Assembly (NCBI RefSeq): GCF_001427605.1
Contig: NZ_LMGZ01000024.1
Location: 1 to 64,000, forward strand
From: Devosia sp. Root635
GTDB lineage: Bacteria; Pseudomonadota; Alphaproteobacteria; Rhizobiales; Devosiaceae
Length of the DNA stretch: 64,000 bases
Reading direction: 5' to 3'
Within the stretch, counting starts at the first letter, position 1. Each line of letters begins with the position of its first letter. Below the pieces are notes generated by a model that saw nothing but the letters and a program-made list of their open reading frames with translations, was not told the origin of the DNA and ran no database searches. The position numbers and the translations under genes are program-made. Shown in pieces: positions 53,993-63,427 of this stretch.

Positions 53993-55618
53993 ATGGCTGA
54001 GCGAATGTCCGTGCTGGCGCCATTCCGGCATGAAACCTTCCGGCTGCTGTGGCTGGCGACGCTGGTGTCCAACCTGGGCGGGCTGGTTCAATCGGTCGGT
54101 GCCGGCTGGATGATGACGACGCTGACGGACTCGCACAACATGATCGCGCTGGTGCAGGCGTCGACGACGCTGCCGATCATGGTGTTCTCGCTGGCCTCGG
54201 GCGCATTGGCCGACAATTTCGACCGGCGCACCATCATGCTGATCGCGCAGGGCGGGATGATGGTGGTGTCGGTGGCGCTGGCGGTGCTGGCCTTTATGGG
54301 CATGCTCAGCCCGTGGCTGCTGCTCGGCTTCACCTTTCTCATCGGCTGCGGCACGGCTTTGTTCAATCCGTCCTGGCAGGCCTCGATGGGCGATATCGTG
54401 CCGCGGCACGAACTGGCCGGGGCGGTGACGCTCAATTCCATGGGCTTCAACATGATGCGCAGCGTCGGCCCGGCGGTGGGCGGGCTGATCGTGGCTTTGG
54501 CCGGGGCGGGCGCGGCCTTTGCGGTCAATGCCGTGTCCTATGTGCCGCTGCTGGTGGCGCTGGGGCGGTGGAAGCCGGAGCGGGTGGCCAACCGGCTGCC
54601 GCGCGAGAATTTCGCCAGCGCCATGTGGGCCGGCATTCGCTATGTGTCGCTGTCGCCCAACCTGATGACGGTGTTGCTGCGCGCGTTCCTGTTCGGGTTC
54701 GGCGCCATTTCCGTGCTGGCGCTGCTGCCGTCGGTGGCGAGCGAATATGTAGGCGGCGGGGCGCTGGTCTATGGCACGCTGCTGGGCAGTTTCGGGCTGG
54801 GCGCCATTGGCGGAGGCTTCCTCAATGGGCGGGCGCGCGAGCGCCTGAGCAATGAAGTGATCGTGCGGGCGGCCTGCGTGGGTTTTGCGGTGAGCTGCGC
54901 GGTGCTGGGGTTCAGCCGCGATCCAGTGCTGAGCCATTTTGCCCTGTTGCCGGCCGGGGCCTGCTGGGTGCTGTCACTGTCGCTGTTCAATGTGTCGATC
55001 CAGCTGTCATCGCCGCGCTGGGTGGTGGGGCGGGCATTGTCGCTCTACCAGACGGCGACCTTCGGCGGCATGGCCGTGGGCAGCTGGATCTGGGGTCTTT
55101 CGGCCGATGCGGTGGGGCCGGGCTGGGCGCTGGCGCTGGCCGGATGGGTATTGCTGGCCTGTGCGCTGGTGGGATTCCGGCTGCGGCTGCCGCAATTCAA
55201 CGCGCGCGACCTCAACCCGCTCGATACGTTCAACGAACCGATCCTGCGGCTCGACCTCAGGCCGCGTAGCGGGCCGATCATGGTGATGATCGACTATTCA
55301 ATCGACCAGGAGGACATTCCGCGCTTCCTGGCGCTGATGGCGGAGCGGCGGCATATCCGCATCCGGGACGGGGCACGGCAATGGGCGGTGCTTCGCGACC
55401 TGGAACATCCCGATATCTGGACCGAATCCTATCATGTGCCGACCTGGATCGATTACCTGCGGCACAACCTGCGGCGGACCAAGGCGGATTCGGAGAATAC
55501 CGACCTGATCCGGGCGCTGCATCGGGGCGAGGGATTGCCCAAGGTGCGGCGGATGATCGAACGGCAAACCGTGCCGCTGCGGGATGATACGCCGTTGCGG
55601 GAGGGGCCCGAGATTTAG
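53993..55618 (+). CDS. MFS transporter, MFS_3 (EntS-like) exporter with C-terminal extension
   Basis: The 541-residue protein has an N-terminal 12-segment MFS domain (residues about 10-400: FRLLWLATLVSNLGGLVQSV; motif A-like SGALADNFDRRTIMLIAQGG) and a soluble C-terminal domain of about 130 residues (IMVMIDYSIDQEDIPRFLAL, then WTESYHVPTWIDYLRHNLRR) that resembles an antibiotic-monooxygenase-like ferredoxin fold. This arrangement is normal for the MFS_3 family. The substrate is unknown. The start at 53993 follows GAGAAGG; a TTG frame seven codons upstream is less likely. Confidence 0.9.
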   Translation: MAERMSVLAPFRHETFRLLWLATLVSNLGGLVQSVGAGWMMTTLTDSHNMIALVQASTTLPIMVFSLASGALADNFDRRTIMLIAQGGMMVVSVALAVLAFMGMLSPWLLLGFTFLIGCGTALFNPSWQASMGDIVPRHELAGAVTLNSMGFNMMRSVGPAVGGLIVALAGAGAAFAVNAVSYVPLLVALGRWKPERVANRLPRENFASAMWAGIRYVSLSPNLMTVLLRAFLFGFGAISVLALLPSVASEYVGGGALVYGTLLGSFGLGAIGGGFLNGRARERLSNEVIVRAACVGFAVSCAVLGFSRDPVLSHFALLPAGACWVLSLSLFNVSIQLSSPRWVVGRALSLYQTATFGGMAVGSWIWGLSADAVGPGWALALAGWVLLACALVGFRLRLPQFNARDLNPLDTFNEPILRLDLRPRSGPIMVMIDYSIDQEDIPRFLALMAERRHIRIRDGARQWAVLRDLEHPDIWTESYHVPTWIDYLRHNLRRTKADSENTDLIRALHRGEGLPKVRRMIERQTVPLRDDTPLREGPEI

Positions 55619-55650
55619 GAACGGCCGATATTCAGCTGATGCTGGTCTGC

Positions 55651-55725
55651 AAATGCCGGTGTGCTGCGCTTCCGGTCCTCACGTACGGGAGTACGCTCCG
55701 GTCCGGTTCTCGCAAACCAGCATTT
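55651..55725. repeat. Imperfect inverted repeat with CCGGT arms
   Basis: The left arm aaatgccggtgtgctgcgct and the right arm gttctcgcaaaccagcattt are inverted copies, with the centre tcctcacgtacgggagtacgctcc (in part, cacgtacgggagtacgctcc) adding the match cgtac/gtacg. It lies between the MFS gene and the phoB stop, together with a CACCTCTCCC-type half-unit at 55813-55868. Confidence 0.65.
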
Positions 55726-55812
55726 TCGACTCAGCCTGAGCTGAATCTCGACCGGTCCTTGGTGCCATCCTGGCCGGTGAACGAACGTCGTCTCTTACGA
55801 GTATGTGGGAAG

Positions 55813-55868
55813 GCCCCCTCACCCGACCCGAAGACGTGTCGACCTCTCCCCCGAAGGGAGAGGTGAAG
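55813..55868. repeat. Half copy of the CACCTCTCCC repeat
   Basis: The sequence ggaaggccccctcacccgac followed by cctctcccccgaagggagag resembles the right half of the repeat at 16466-16573, with a small insertion. It precedes the phoB stop and may also end the pst-pho transcript. Confidence 0.6.
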
Positions 55869-55873
55869 AGGGC

Positions 55874-56575
55874 TCAGGCGACCTGGGCGAAGCGTTCGTC
55901 GAAGGCGTAGCCGGCGCCGCGGACGGTGCGGATGGGGTCGGTTTCGCGGCCGCGGTTGATGGCGCGGCGGAGGCGGCCGATATGGACGTCGACGGTGCGC
56001 TCGTCGACATAGACGTCATTGCCCCAGACGCCGTCGAGCAGTTGCTCGCGGGAATAGACGCGGCCGGGATGGCGCATCAGGTATTCGAGCAGGCGGTATT
56101 CGGTGGGGCCGAGATGCACGTCGCGATTGGCGCGGCGGACGCGGTGGGTGGTGCGGTCGAGCTCGAGATCGCCGACCTTGAGGGCGGCGGTGACGAGATT
56201 GGGATTGGCGCGGCGCAGCAGGGCATGGATGCGGGCGACGAGTTCGGGGACGGAGAAGGGCTTGACGACATAGTCGTCGGCGCCCGTGGCCAGGCCCCGG
56301 ACACGCTCTTCTTCCTCGCCGCGGGCGGTGAGCATGATGATCGGCACGCGGGCGGTTTCCTCGCGGGCGCGCAGGCGCCGGCAGAGTTCGATGCCGGATA
56401 TTTCGGGCAGCATCCAATCGAGCAGGATCAGGTCGGGCAGCTTGTCCTGGATGGCATGCTGGGCCTCGTCGCCGGATTCCGCGGTGACGACGCGGAAGCC
56501 CTCGGCCTCGAGATTGTAGCGCAGCAGGATGGCGATATCGCCTTCGTCTTCGACCACGAGAATGGTGGCAGGCAT
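55874..56575 (-). CDS. phoB: Phosphate regulon response regulator PhoB
   Basis: The 233-residue protein has a receiver domain with phospho-acceptor D53 (LILLDWMLPEISGIEL) and K105 (DDYVVKPFSVPELVAR), then an OmpR-type winged HTH (GPTEYRLLEYLMRHPGRVYS, DVYVDERTVDVHIGRLRRAI). It activates Pho-box promoters under phosphate limitation. It is the last gene of the pst-pho operon. No phoR kinase gene is in the window. The start at 56575 is set by the family. Confidence 0.96.
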   Translation of the reverse strand: MPATILVVEDEGDIAILLRYNLEAEGFRVVTAESGDEAQHAIQDKLPDLILLDWMLPEISGIELCRRLRAREETARVPIIMLTARGEEEERVRGLATGADDYVVKPFSVPELVARIHALLRRANPNLVTAALKVGDLELDRTTHRVRRANRDVHLGPTEYRLLEYLMRHPGRVYSREQLLDGVWGNDVYVDERTVDVHIGRLRRAINRGRETDPIRTVRGAGYAFDERFAQVA

Positions 56576-56633
56576 GGGGCGGATGCTCCGTCGATTGGAT
56601 CCGTTTGGATCCGATAGTTCAATGGTGGCCTCC

Positions 56634-56729
56634 CTCCCCCTTGAAGGGGAGGGTCGGGGAGGGGGTGGCTCCGTGGTCTGTTGAGGGACCCCCACCCTCA
56701 TTCCCTCCCCTCAAGGGGGAGGGAGGCGA
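56634..56729. repeat. Inverted repeat of the CTCCCCTTGAGGGGAG family
   Basis: The left part ctcccccttgaaggggaggg and the right part ccctcccctcaagggggagg face each other, with ggaggggg.../...ccccacc as an inner match. It separates phoU and phoB within the operon and may lower downstream expression or act as an RNA processing site. Confidence 0.7.
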
Positions 56730-56747
56730 TGAACAGTGGCTTCCGTA

Positions 56748-57458
56748 TCAAGCCTTGATCTGGGTGCGTTGCAGTTCCTGGACTTCGCTGGTGAGCTGCT
56801 TGCCGGTCTGGAGATAGTAGGCGCGCTCGGCGATGTTGGTGGCGTGGTCGCCGATGCGTTCCAGGTTCTTGGCGCAGAACAGCAAATGGGTGCAGGGCGT
56901 GATGTTGCGCGGATCTTCCATCATGTAGGTGAGAAGTTCGCGGAACAGCGAGGTGTGCATGGCATCGACCTCGTCGTCGCGGTTGCAGACTTCGATGGCG
57001 CGGGCGGAGTCGCGGTTGGCGTAGGAATCCAGTGCTTCCTTGATCTGGCGGAGGACCAGGGCGGTCATGTTCTTGACGCCGTTGTAGAAGGTGGGCTGCA
57101 GGCTCATGCCTTCGAGCTTGAGCGAGCGGCGGGCCAGTTGCTTGGCCATGTCGCCGACCCGCTCCAGGTCGTTGGCGACGTGGATGGAGGTGATGATGGC
57201 GCGCAGGTCGGAGGCCATGGGCTGGCGGCGGGCGATCATGGAGACGGCCATTTCGTCGATGCGGCGCTGCATGTCGTCGATGCGCTGGTCGGCGATGATG
57301 GTGAGATCGGCCAGTTCGCGGTCAAGCTTGAGCAGGGCCTTGGTGCCGTTTTCGATAGCGACTTCGACCAGGCCGCCCATTTCGGCAATGGATTGGGCCA
57401 GAAGGGTCAGCTCGTCGCTATAGGCGGTGACGATGTGGTCGGTGCCAGTCGGGGACAT
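56748..57458 (-). CDS. phoU: Phosphate transport regulator PhoU
   Basis: PhoU couples the Pst transporter state to PhoR and represses the Pho regulon in high phosphate. The 236-residue protein consists of two similar three-helix bundles; the conserved metal-binding motifs are visible as IITSIHVANDLERVGDMAKQ in the first and THLLFCAKNLERIGDHATNI in the second (E/D-R-x-x-D pattern). It follows pstB by 25 bases on the same strand. Confidence 0.96.
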   Translation of the reverse strand: MSPTGTDHIVTAYSDELTLLAQSIAEMGGLVEVAIENGTKALLKLDRELADLTIIADQRIDDMQRRIDEMAVSMIARRQPMASDLRAIITSIHVANDLERVGDMAKQLARRSLKLEGMSLQPTFYNGVKNMTALVLRQIKEALDSYANRDSARAIEVCNRDDEVDAMHTSLFRELLTYMMEDPRNITPCTHLLFCAKNLERIGDHATNIAERAYYLQTGKQLTSEVQELQRTQIKA

Positions 57459-57483
57459 GGATTTTTCCTCTTGAGGCGCAGGG

Positions 57484-58329
57484 TTAGCCGATGCGGCCCA
57501 TGATGTAGTCCTGGGTCTGCTTGTTGACCGGGTTGGTGAAGATGTCTTCGGTGACGCCTTCCTCGATCAGGTTGCCCAGGTGGAAGAAGGCCGTTTTCTG
57601 CGACACGCGGGCGGCCTGCTGCATCGAGTGGGTGACGATGACGATGGTGTAGTTCTCGCGCAGCTCGTCGATCAGTTCCTCGATGATGGCGGTGGCGATG
57701 GGGTCGAGCGCCGAGCAGGGCTCGTCCATCAGGATGACTTCGGGACCGACGGCGATGGCGCGGGCGATGCAGAGGCGCTGCTGCTGGCCGCCGGAGAGGC
57801 CGGTGCCGGGCTCGTTGAGGCGATCCTTGACCTCTTCGAAGAGGCCCGCCTTGCGCAGCGAGGAAACGACGATCTCGTCCATGTCGGCCTTGGAGCGGGC
57901 CAGGCCGTGGATGCGGGGGCCATAGGCGACGTTCTCGTAGATCGACTTGGGGAAGGGATTGGGCTTCTGGAACACCATGCCGATGCGGGCGCGCAGCTCG
58001 ACCACGTCGAGGGAGGGATCGTAGATGTCCTCGCCGTCGAGTTTGATCGTACCGCCGACCTTGGCGCCCTCGATCGTGTCGTTCATGCGGTTGATGCAGC
58101 GCAGGAAGGTGGACTTGCCGCAGCCCGAGGGTCCAATGAAGGAGGTAACGGCGCGGTCGGGAATGTCGATCGAAATGCCGTGCAAAGCCTGCTTGGCGCC
58201 GTAGTGGACGGTGACGTCGCGGGCGGTGAGCCGGATGGGGCGTTCGAGCATGTCGGTCGGGTTCATGGCTGATTTCACTGATTGCTGGGTCATCTTAACC
58301 TTGCCGGCGACCATATCCATTTGACTCAT
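57484..58329 (-). CDS. pstB: Phosphate ABC transporter ATP-binding protein PstB
   Basis: The 281-residue ATPase drives phosphate import with PstA and PstC. Walker A is [19 protein letters not shown], the signature [20 protein letters not shown] and Walker [17 protein letters not shown]; the H-loop is [17 protein letters not shown]. The N-terminus has about 25 extra residues before the first strand. It ends YIMGRIG. It follows pstA by 12 bases. Confidence 0.97.
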   Translation of the reverse strand: MSQMDMVAGKVKMTQQSVKSAMNPTDMLERPIRLTARDVTVHYGAKQALHGISIDIPDRAVTSFIGPSGCGKSTFLRCINRMNDTIEGAKVGGTIKLDGEDIYDPSLDVVELRARIGMVFQKPNPFPKSIYENVAYGPRIHGLARSKADMDEIVVSSLRKAGLFEEVKDRLNEPGTGLSGGQQQRLCIARAIAVGPEVILMDEPCSALDPIATAIIEELIDELRENYTIVIVTHSMQQAARVSQKTAFFHLGNLIEEGVTEDIFTNPVNKQTQDYIMGRIG

Positions 58330-58341
58330 CCTTGTCGTTCG

Positions 58342-59706
58342 CTAGGCGCGCTTTTCGAGGCGCGAGCGCAGGTAGATGGCGACGCCGTTGAGCAGGATCA
58401 TCACGGCAAGCAGGACCATGATGGCGGCGGCGGTGCGCGGTTCGAAGAAATTGCGGTTTTCATTGCCCTGCCAGAGATAGATCTGGACGGGCAAGGCGGT
58501 GGCCTGATCGAGCGGGGTCAGGGGGACCGAGGCGACGAAGGCCTTCATGCCAATGAGCAGCAGCGGCGCGGTTTCGCCCAGGGCCTGCGCCACGCCGATG
58601 ATGGTGGCGGTGAGGATGGAGGGAAAGGTCACCGGCAGGACGTGGTGGAACACCATCTGGGTGCGCGAGGCGCCCATGCCCAGCGCGGCCTGGCGCAAAG
58701 CGGGGGAAACGCCCTGCAGCGCACCGCGGGTGGCGATGATGATGGTGGGCAGGGTCATCAGGGTCAGCACCAGGCCGCCGACAATGGGGGCGGAAATGGG
58801 CAGGTGCAAGTAGTTGATGAACACGGCGGCGCCGAGCAGGCCGAAGACGATGGAGGGCACGGCGGCGAGATTGTTGATATTGACCTCGATGAGATCGGTC
58901 CAGCGCGAGCGGGGCGCGAATTCTTCGAGATAGACGGCCGCGGCGACGCCGATCGGCACGGCGAGGATGATGACGATCAGCATCATCCACACAGTGCCGA
59001 CAAAGGCGCCAAGCAGGCCTGCCGAAGCGGGGGCAGCGCGGCTATCGACATTGGTGAAGATGGACCAGGCGAAGCCGTTGGAGATGGTGCCGTTTTCGAC
59101 GAAAGCGTCGATGAGGGCGCGGGCCGGGGCCGAAAGCTGCTGCTGGGCATCGCCCAGCGAGCGGTCGATATTGCCCTTGATCCAGTTGGCGGCATTGGCC
59201 GAGGCGAGCACGTCGACCTCGACCGTCTGGCCGAGCAGGGATGGATCGGCGACGAACATTTCACGGATATCGTGGCGGGCGTCGGTTTCGGCGATGGTGA
59301 GAATCTGGCGGCTGTCGATCTCGACATCGGCGGGGGCGGCGGCGCGAAGCGAAGCCTCGACCACCTTGTTCCAGTTCAGCATGGCGACGTCGCGCTGCCA
59401 TTTGAGGCTGGCTGCGGTGTATTCGGCCTGGGAGGCAAAGGCGTCGCGGACCGGGGCCGGATCGACCTTGAGCAGTTCGGGATCGAAGGTGACCGCCAGA
59501 TGCAGGTTGGACTGGGTGAAGGCGGGCACGCCCTTGCGCACCACATCGACAAACAACAGGGCGACGAAGCCCAGAGCCAGCACGATGGCCGCGAGGCCGA
59601 GGCCGCGGAAGATGGTTTCGCCCAAATGGCGGCGGCGCAGGCCGGCGCGGATGCGCTGCGTGCGATCGAGGGAAGCCTGGCGGGTGGTGGAGAGCGTATC
59701 GGTCAT
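58342..59706 (-). CDS. pstA: Phosphate ABC transporter permease PstA (long form)
   Basis: The 454-residue protein has one N-terminal membrane segment, a large periplasmic insert (DUF3333, residues about 60-240, EIDSRQILTIAETDARHDIR) and a C-terminal permease core with five membrane segments and the EAA loop (ALRQAALGMGASRTQMVFHH). Such long PstA proteins are typical of Alphaproteobacteria. The start at 59706 (MTDTLSTTRQASLDR) overlaps nothing and is two bases from the pstC stop. It pairs with PstC as a heterodimer. Confidence 0.95.
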   Translation of the reverse strand: MTDTLSTTRQASLDRTQRIRAGLRRRHLGETIFRGLGLAAIVLALGFVALLFVDVVRKGVPAFTQSNLHLAVTFDPELLKVDPAPVRDAFASQAEYTAASLKWQRDVAMLNWNKVVEASLRAAAPADVEIDSRQILTIAETDARHDIREMFVADPSLLGQTVEVDVLASANAANWIKGNIDRSLGDAQQQLSAPARALIDAFVENGTISNGFAWSIFTNVDSRAAPASAGLLGAFVGTVWMMLIVIILAVPIGVAAAVYLEEFAPRSRWTDLIEVNINNLAAVPSIVFGLLGAAVFINYLHLPISAPIVGGLVLTLMTLPTIIIATRGALQGVSPALRQAALGMGASRTQMVFHHVLPVTFPSILTATIIGVAQALGETAPLLLIGMKAFVASVPLTPLDQATALPVQIYLWQGNENRNFFEPRTAAAIMVLLAVMILLNGVAIYLRSRLEKRA

Positions 59707-59708
59707 GA

Positions 59709-61085
59709 TTATTCGTACTGCTCCCGGAAGCGGCGGACGATGTAGAGGGCGACGATATTGAGGCCGAGCGTGATGACGAAGAGCGTGAGGCCCAGCGCGA
59801 AGCCGACCAGCGATTGCGGCCCGGTGAAATCGGTATCGCCGGTGAGCTGGTTGACGATGGAAACGGTGATGGTGGCGACCGGCTCGAAGGGATTGCCGCG
59901 CAGGACCGGGGCATTGCCGGCGGCCAGCACCACGATCATGGTTTCGCCGATGGCGCGGCTGACGGCGAGCAGGAAGGCGCCGACAATGCCGGGCAGGGCG
60001 GCGGGCAGCAGCACGTTGCGGATGGTTTCGGACTGGGTGGCGCCCAGGCCATAGGCGCCATCGCGCAGGGTGCGCGGAACCTGGTTGAGAATGTCGTCGG
60101 ACAGGGACGACACGAAGGGGATGATCATGATGCCCATGACGATGCCGGCGGTAAGGGCGCTGGTGGCATTGATGGAGAGGCCGACCAGATTGCCCATGTC
60201 GCGCAGGAAGGGGCCGACCGTGACCAGAGCGAAGAAGCCGAAGACGATGGTGGGAATGCCGGCGAGGATTTCGATCATCGGCTTGGCGACGGCGCGCAGC
60301 TGGGGCGGGGCATACTGGCTGAGATAGATCGCGGCCATGAGGCCGACAGGCACGGCCACCAGCATGGCGATGGCGGTGATCATCAGCGTGCCGACCAGCA
60401 AGGGCAGCAGGCCGTAGCTGCCCCAATTGCCAGCGGAGCCGGCATTATTGGGATTCCACACCGTGCCGAAGAAGAAATCGAACGGGTGGATGAAGGTGAA
60501 GAAGCGGAAGGCTTCGGTGACCAAAGAGGCGACGATGCCCACGGTGGTCAGGATGGCAACGGCGGAGCAGGCGAGCAGCGCGAGATTGACGACGCGCTCC
60601 ACGGCGTTACGGGCCCGCAGGCGGGCATCGATGCGGCTGCGGGCGTAGATCAGCGCCGCGCCGCCGGCCACCAGGGCCAGCACCAGCACGCCGACAAAGG
60701 TCAGCATCTGGAAGGAGCGCAGGGCGCCACCCGCCGCCTGTTCCCAGGCCGGGCTTTCGCCGGTGACACCGTAGCCGGACGCCAGGGCGCCGATGCGGGC
60801 GATGGCGGCGTTGAGGCCGACCTGGTCGAGCGACGTCATGATGTCGGTGGGGATCAGCGACACGGTGTAGTCGCGGGTAAGGCCGCCGCCGAACCAGGCC
60901 CAGAGGCCGAGGATAACGAGGGCCGGGACCATGGCCCAGATGGCGACGAAGGAGCCATGATATTGCGGGCGGGAGTGGATATTGACGCCATCGGCGGTGA
61001 CGAGGCCCCGGCTGCGGGACCAGCCGGACTGGTAGGCCACGCCCAGCAGAACCAGCAGCAGGCCGGCGACGATCAAGGCATTCAT
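59709..61085 (-). CDS. pstC: Phosphate ABC transporter permease PstC (long form)
   Basis: The 458-residue protein has two N-terminal membrane segments with a periplasmic part between them, as in long alphaproteobacterial PstC, then the permease core with the EAA loop (TLRDGAYGLGATQSETIRNV) and ITMLVAVPVGLMAAIYLSQY-like (in part, AVPVGLMAAIYLSQY). It begins MNALIVAGLLLVLLGVAYQS. It stands between pstS and pstA. Confidence 0.96.
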   Translation of the reverse strand: MNALIVAGLLLVLLGVAYQSGWSRSRGLVTADGVNIHSRPQYHGSFVAIWAMVPALVILGLWAWFGGGLTRDYTVSLIPTDIMTSLDQVGLNAAIARIGALASGYGVTGESPAWEQAAGGALRSFQMLTFVGVLVLALVAGGAALIYARSRIDARLRARNAVERVVNLALLACSAVAILTTVGIVASLVTEAFRFFTFIHPFDFFFGTVWNPNNAGSAGNWGSYGLLPLLVGTLMITAIAMLVAVPVGLMAAIYLSQYAPPQLRAVAKPMIEILAGIPTIVFGFFALVTVGPFLRDMGNLVGLSINATSALTAGIVMGIMIIPFVSSLSDDILNQVPRTLRDGAYGLGATQSETIRNVLLPAALPGIVGAFLLAVSRAIGETMIVVLAAGNAPVLRGNPFEPVATITVSIVNQLTGDTDFTGPQSLVGFALGLTLFVITLGLNIVALYIVRRFREQYE

Positions 61086-61147
61086 GGGACGGCTCCCCGG
61101 ACGGAATGAAGCGGGCCGCGCCTCGGTGGCGCGGCCCAGGGTCGGTT

Positions 61148-62158
61148 TTACTGAGCGCCGGCTTCGAAAGCGGCGAGGATTTCAGCGGTCTTTTCGGCGG
61201 TCTGCGGGATCAGGCCGGCAGCTTCGAGAATGCCACCGTCGCCAGCCATCTGCTCGGAGAGGAAGAACTGAACATATTCCTCGATGCCGGGGATGGTGCC
61301 GATGTGCTGGCCCTTGACGTAGAAGAACAGCGGACGGCTGACCGGGTATTCACCGGCAACGACCGATTCCTTGGAGGGGACGACGCCATTGACGGTCGCG
61401 ACCTTGAGGGTGTCGGTGTTCTGCTCGTAGAAGGAGAGGCCGAACACGCCGACCGTGTTGGGATCGGAGTTCAGGCGAGCCAGGGTTTCGGTGTAGTCGC
61501 CCGAAATCTCGACCACAACGTCCTGACGGAAGGCAGTGCAGGCATCTTCCGGAGCGCCTTCGGGCAGGCCAGCTTCTTCGCAACCGGCGGTCACGACGCG
61601 TTCCTGGAAGACTTCACGGGTGCCGTGGTTGGAGGCCGGAACGGCCAGCGCGATCGGCTGGTCGGGCAGGGAGGCGTCAACCTCGGCCCAGCTGGTATAG
61701 GGGTTCGGAACCAGGGCGCCATCGACAACGACGTTGGCGGCAATGGCCTTGTAGACCTGGATCGGGGTCAGGGCGAAATCGGGACCCGAAGCGGCCGAGG
61801 CGAAGACGATGCCGTCATAGCCGAACTGGACCTCGCGGATATCGGTGACGCCGGCGGCGGTGCAGGCTTCGGTCTCGCCGGCCTTGATCGGGCGGGAGGC
61901 ATTGGCGATGTCGATGGTGTTGTCGCCCACGCCGGCGCAGAACTGGCTGAAGCCGCCGCCCGTGCCGCCCGAACCGACGACGGGGGTCTTGAATTCGGGG
62001 AAGGCGGCGCCGAATTCCTCGGCCACGATGGAGGCGAAGGGCAGGACGGTCGAGGAGCCGGCAACCTGGATGGTGTCGCGCGACTGGGCGAAGGCGGCAG
62101 TGGTGCCGAAGGCGGCAAGCGCGATAACGGCGGCGCTGGCGTAGAGTGCGTTTCTCAT
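61148..62158 (-). CDS. pstS: Phosphate ABC transporter substrate-binding protein PstS
   Basis: The periplasmic 336-residue protein captures phosphate. It has a signal peptide (LYASAAVIALAAFGTTAAFA, cut near residue 24). The mature N-terminus binds phosphate with the loop VAGSSTVLPFASIVAEEFG and the glycine-rich VVGSGGTGGGFSQFCAG. The start at 62158 is fixed by the signal peptide. It leads the pst-phoU-phoB operon, and a Pho box lies about 125 bases upstream. Confidence 0.96.
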   Translation of the reverse strand: MRNALYASAAVIALAAFGTTAAFAQSRDTIQVAGSSTVLPFASIVAEEFGAAFPEFKTPVVGSGGTGGGFSQFCAGVGDNTIDIANASRPIKAGETEACTAAGVTDIREVQFGYDGIVFASAASGPDFALTPIQVYKAIAANVVVDGALVPNPYTSWAEVDASLPDQPIALAVPASNHGTREVFQERVVTAGCEEAGLPEGAPEDACTAFRQDVVVEISGDYTETLARLNSDPNTVGVFGLSFYEQNTDTLKVATVNGVVPSKESVVAGEYPVSRPLFFYVKGQHIGTIPGIEEYVQFFLSEQMAGDGGILEAAGLIPQTAEKTAEILAAFEAGAQ

Positions 62159-62555
62159 GGGGACTTCCCTTTCGGAATTCAGTTCAAAACCTGGCTGGCC
62201 GATCCGGCAGTTCATTCCCCGGCGCCGCCCTTTGACGAGGGGGACCATATGGGCGGTGCACGACGGTTTTATTGCGGTTGCGTGACGCGTTTGTGACAGG
62301 TCAAGCGCATGATTTCGCTATAGAATTTTTGGAACAATCCGTGGCCGCGCAGAATCTGTGACGATTGAATGTGACAGATTTCCACGACTCTCACGCGCCT
62401 GCGATGCCCTGGGCGACCAGTGCCGCCCCCGGCTCGAACCATGGCCGCTTGTGCCGGGTCGAGAGTGGTTCTCGGCTCAAGCGGTCGGTGGGTTGAGCGA
62501 GCTTCCGGGTGTTCCTTGCTCCGACCTCTAGACCATCAGTGTGACACTGATGCGA
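62159..62555. other. Gene-free region upstream of pstS
   Basis: No protein gene was found. The stretch 62159-62300 holds the pstS leader and Pho box; 62353-62380 holds a second repeat (aatctgt/acagatt arms with two gtgac units 13 bases apart) that may bind PhoB weakly. A hairpin atcagtg/cactgat at 62535-62551 may terminate the aldo/keto reductase gene. Nothing clear is seen in 62381-62534. Confidence 0.5.
62282..62299 (-). promoter_or_regulatory. Pho box upstream of pstS
   Basis: On the minus strand CTGTCACAAACGCGTCAC has two GTCAC units with an 11-base period, and the first unit is a full CTGTCAC. It lies 124 bases before the pstS start and faces the operon. It fits a PhoB-activated promoter. 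Confidence 0.7.
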
Positions 62556-63371
62556 TCAATCCCAGGCCGGGGCGGTGGTCGGGTTGATGCGGCGCGTGCC
62601 GCGATCGACGGTGGCGATGGTGGCCATATCTTCCGGCGTTAGGATGACGTCCTGCGCGGCGAAGTTGCTGGCGAGACGTTCGGGCTTGCCGGAGGTAGGG
62701 ATGGCGGCCAGGCCGCGGGCAAAGGCATAGGCGATGGCGAGCTGGGCGACGGTGCAGCCCTTGCCGGCCGCCAGTGGTTCCAGCACCGGATCGCCGGCGA
62801 GGGTGCCCTTGGCGATGGGCTGGTAGGCGGTGACCGGAATGCCGGCGCTGGCGCAGAAATCCACCAGCTTGCGATTCTGCAGATAGGGGTGGCACTCGAC
62901 CTGGTTGTTGGCGATGGGGACGGCGCCGAGAATGGTTCGCGTCTGCTGCAGCAGTGCGATGGTGAAATTGGATACGCCGATGGTTCTGGTGAGGCCGAGC
63001 GCCTGGGCTTCGGCGAGCTGTTCCACATAGACCGGGAGCGGCACCTGGTCGTGGGGGGACGGCCAGTGAATCAGGGTCAGGTCGACCTGGTCGACGCCGA
63101 TGGTGTCGAGGCTGCGGCGCAGCGAGGGGATGAGCTTGCCGGGTCCGAAATTGGGCATGTCGATCTTGGTGGTGATGAACATGTCGGCGCGCGGCAGGCG
63201 GGACTGGCGCAGGGCCTCGCCACATTCGCGCTCGGTGTCGTAGCTCTGGGCGGTGTCGAGGTGGCGGTAGCCGATCTCGATGGCGGCCAGCATGGCGGCC
63301 ACGCCCTCGGCGCCGCGGCGGCCATAGGTGCCGAGGCCCATCAGGGGCATGCCGTGTTTGTTCTTCTGCAT
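62556..63371 (-). CDS. Aldo/keto reductase
   Basis: The 271-residue protein is an AKR TIM barrel. The catalytic tetrad is visible: D and Y in LDTAQSYDTE, K in FITTKIDMPN, H in TLIHWPSPHD; GVSNFTIALLQQT, QVECHPYLQN and the NADPH-binding IPTSGKPERLASNF follow. It resembles the AKR5 (2,5-diketo-gluconate reductase) group, but the substrate is unknown. The start at 63371 follows the family. It lies 56 bases downstream of the IclR-type gene. Confidence 0.93.
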   Translation of the reverse strand: MQKNKHGMPLMGLGTYGRRGAEGVAAMLAAIEIGYRHLDTAQSYDTERECGEALRQSRLPRADMFITTKIDMPNFGPGKLIPSLRRSLDTIGVDQVDLTLIHWPSPHDQVPLPVYVEQLAEAQALGLTRTIGVSNFTIALLQQTRTILGAVPIANNQVECHPYLQNRKLVDFCASAGIPVTAYQPIAKGTLAGDPVLEPLAAGKGCTVAQLAIAYAFARGLAAIPTSGKPERLASNFAAQDVILTPEDMATIATVDRGTRRINPTTAPAWD

Positions 63372-63427
63372 TGGATTCTCCGCGAGTCGGCGTGATCGTA
63401 GGTTAGCGCTAATATGGATGGCAAGGG

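Noticed and set aside
53993..55618. C-terminal extension of the MFS exporter as a novel fusion
   Set aside because: The soluble C-terminal domain is a regular part of the MFS_3 family.
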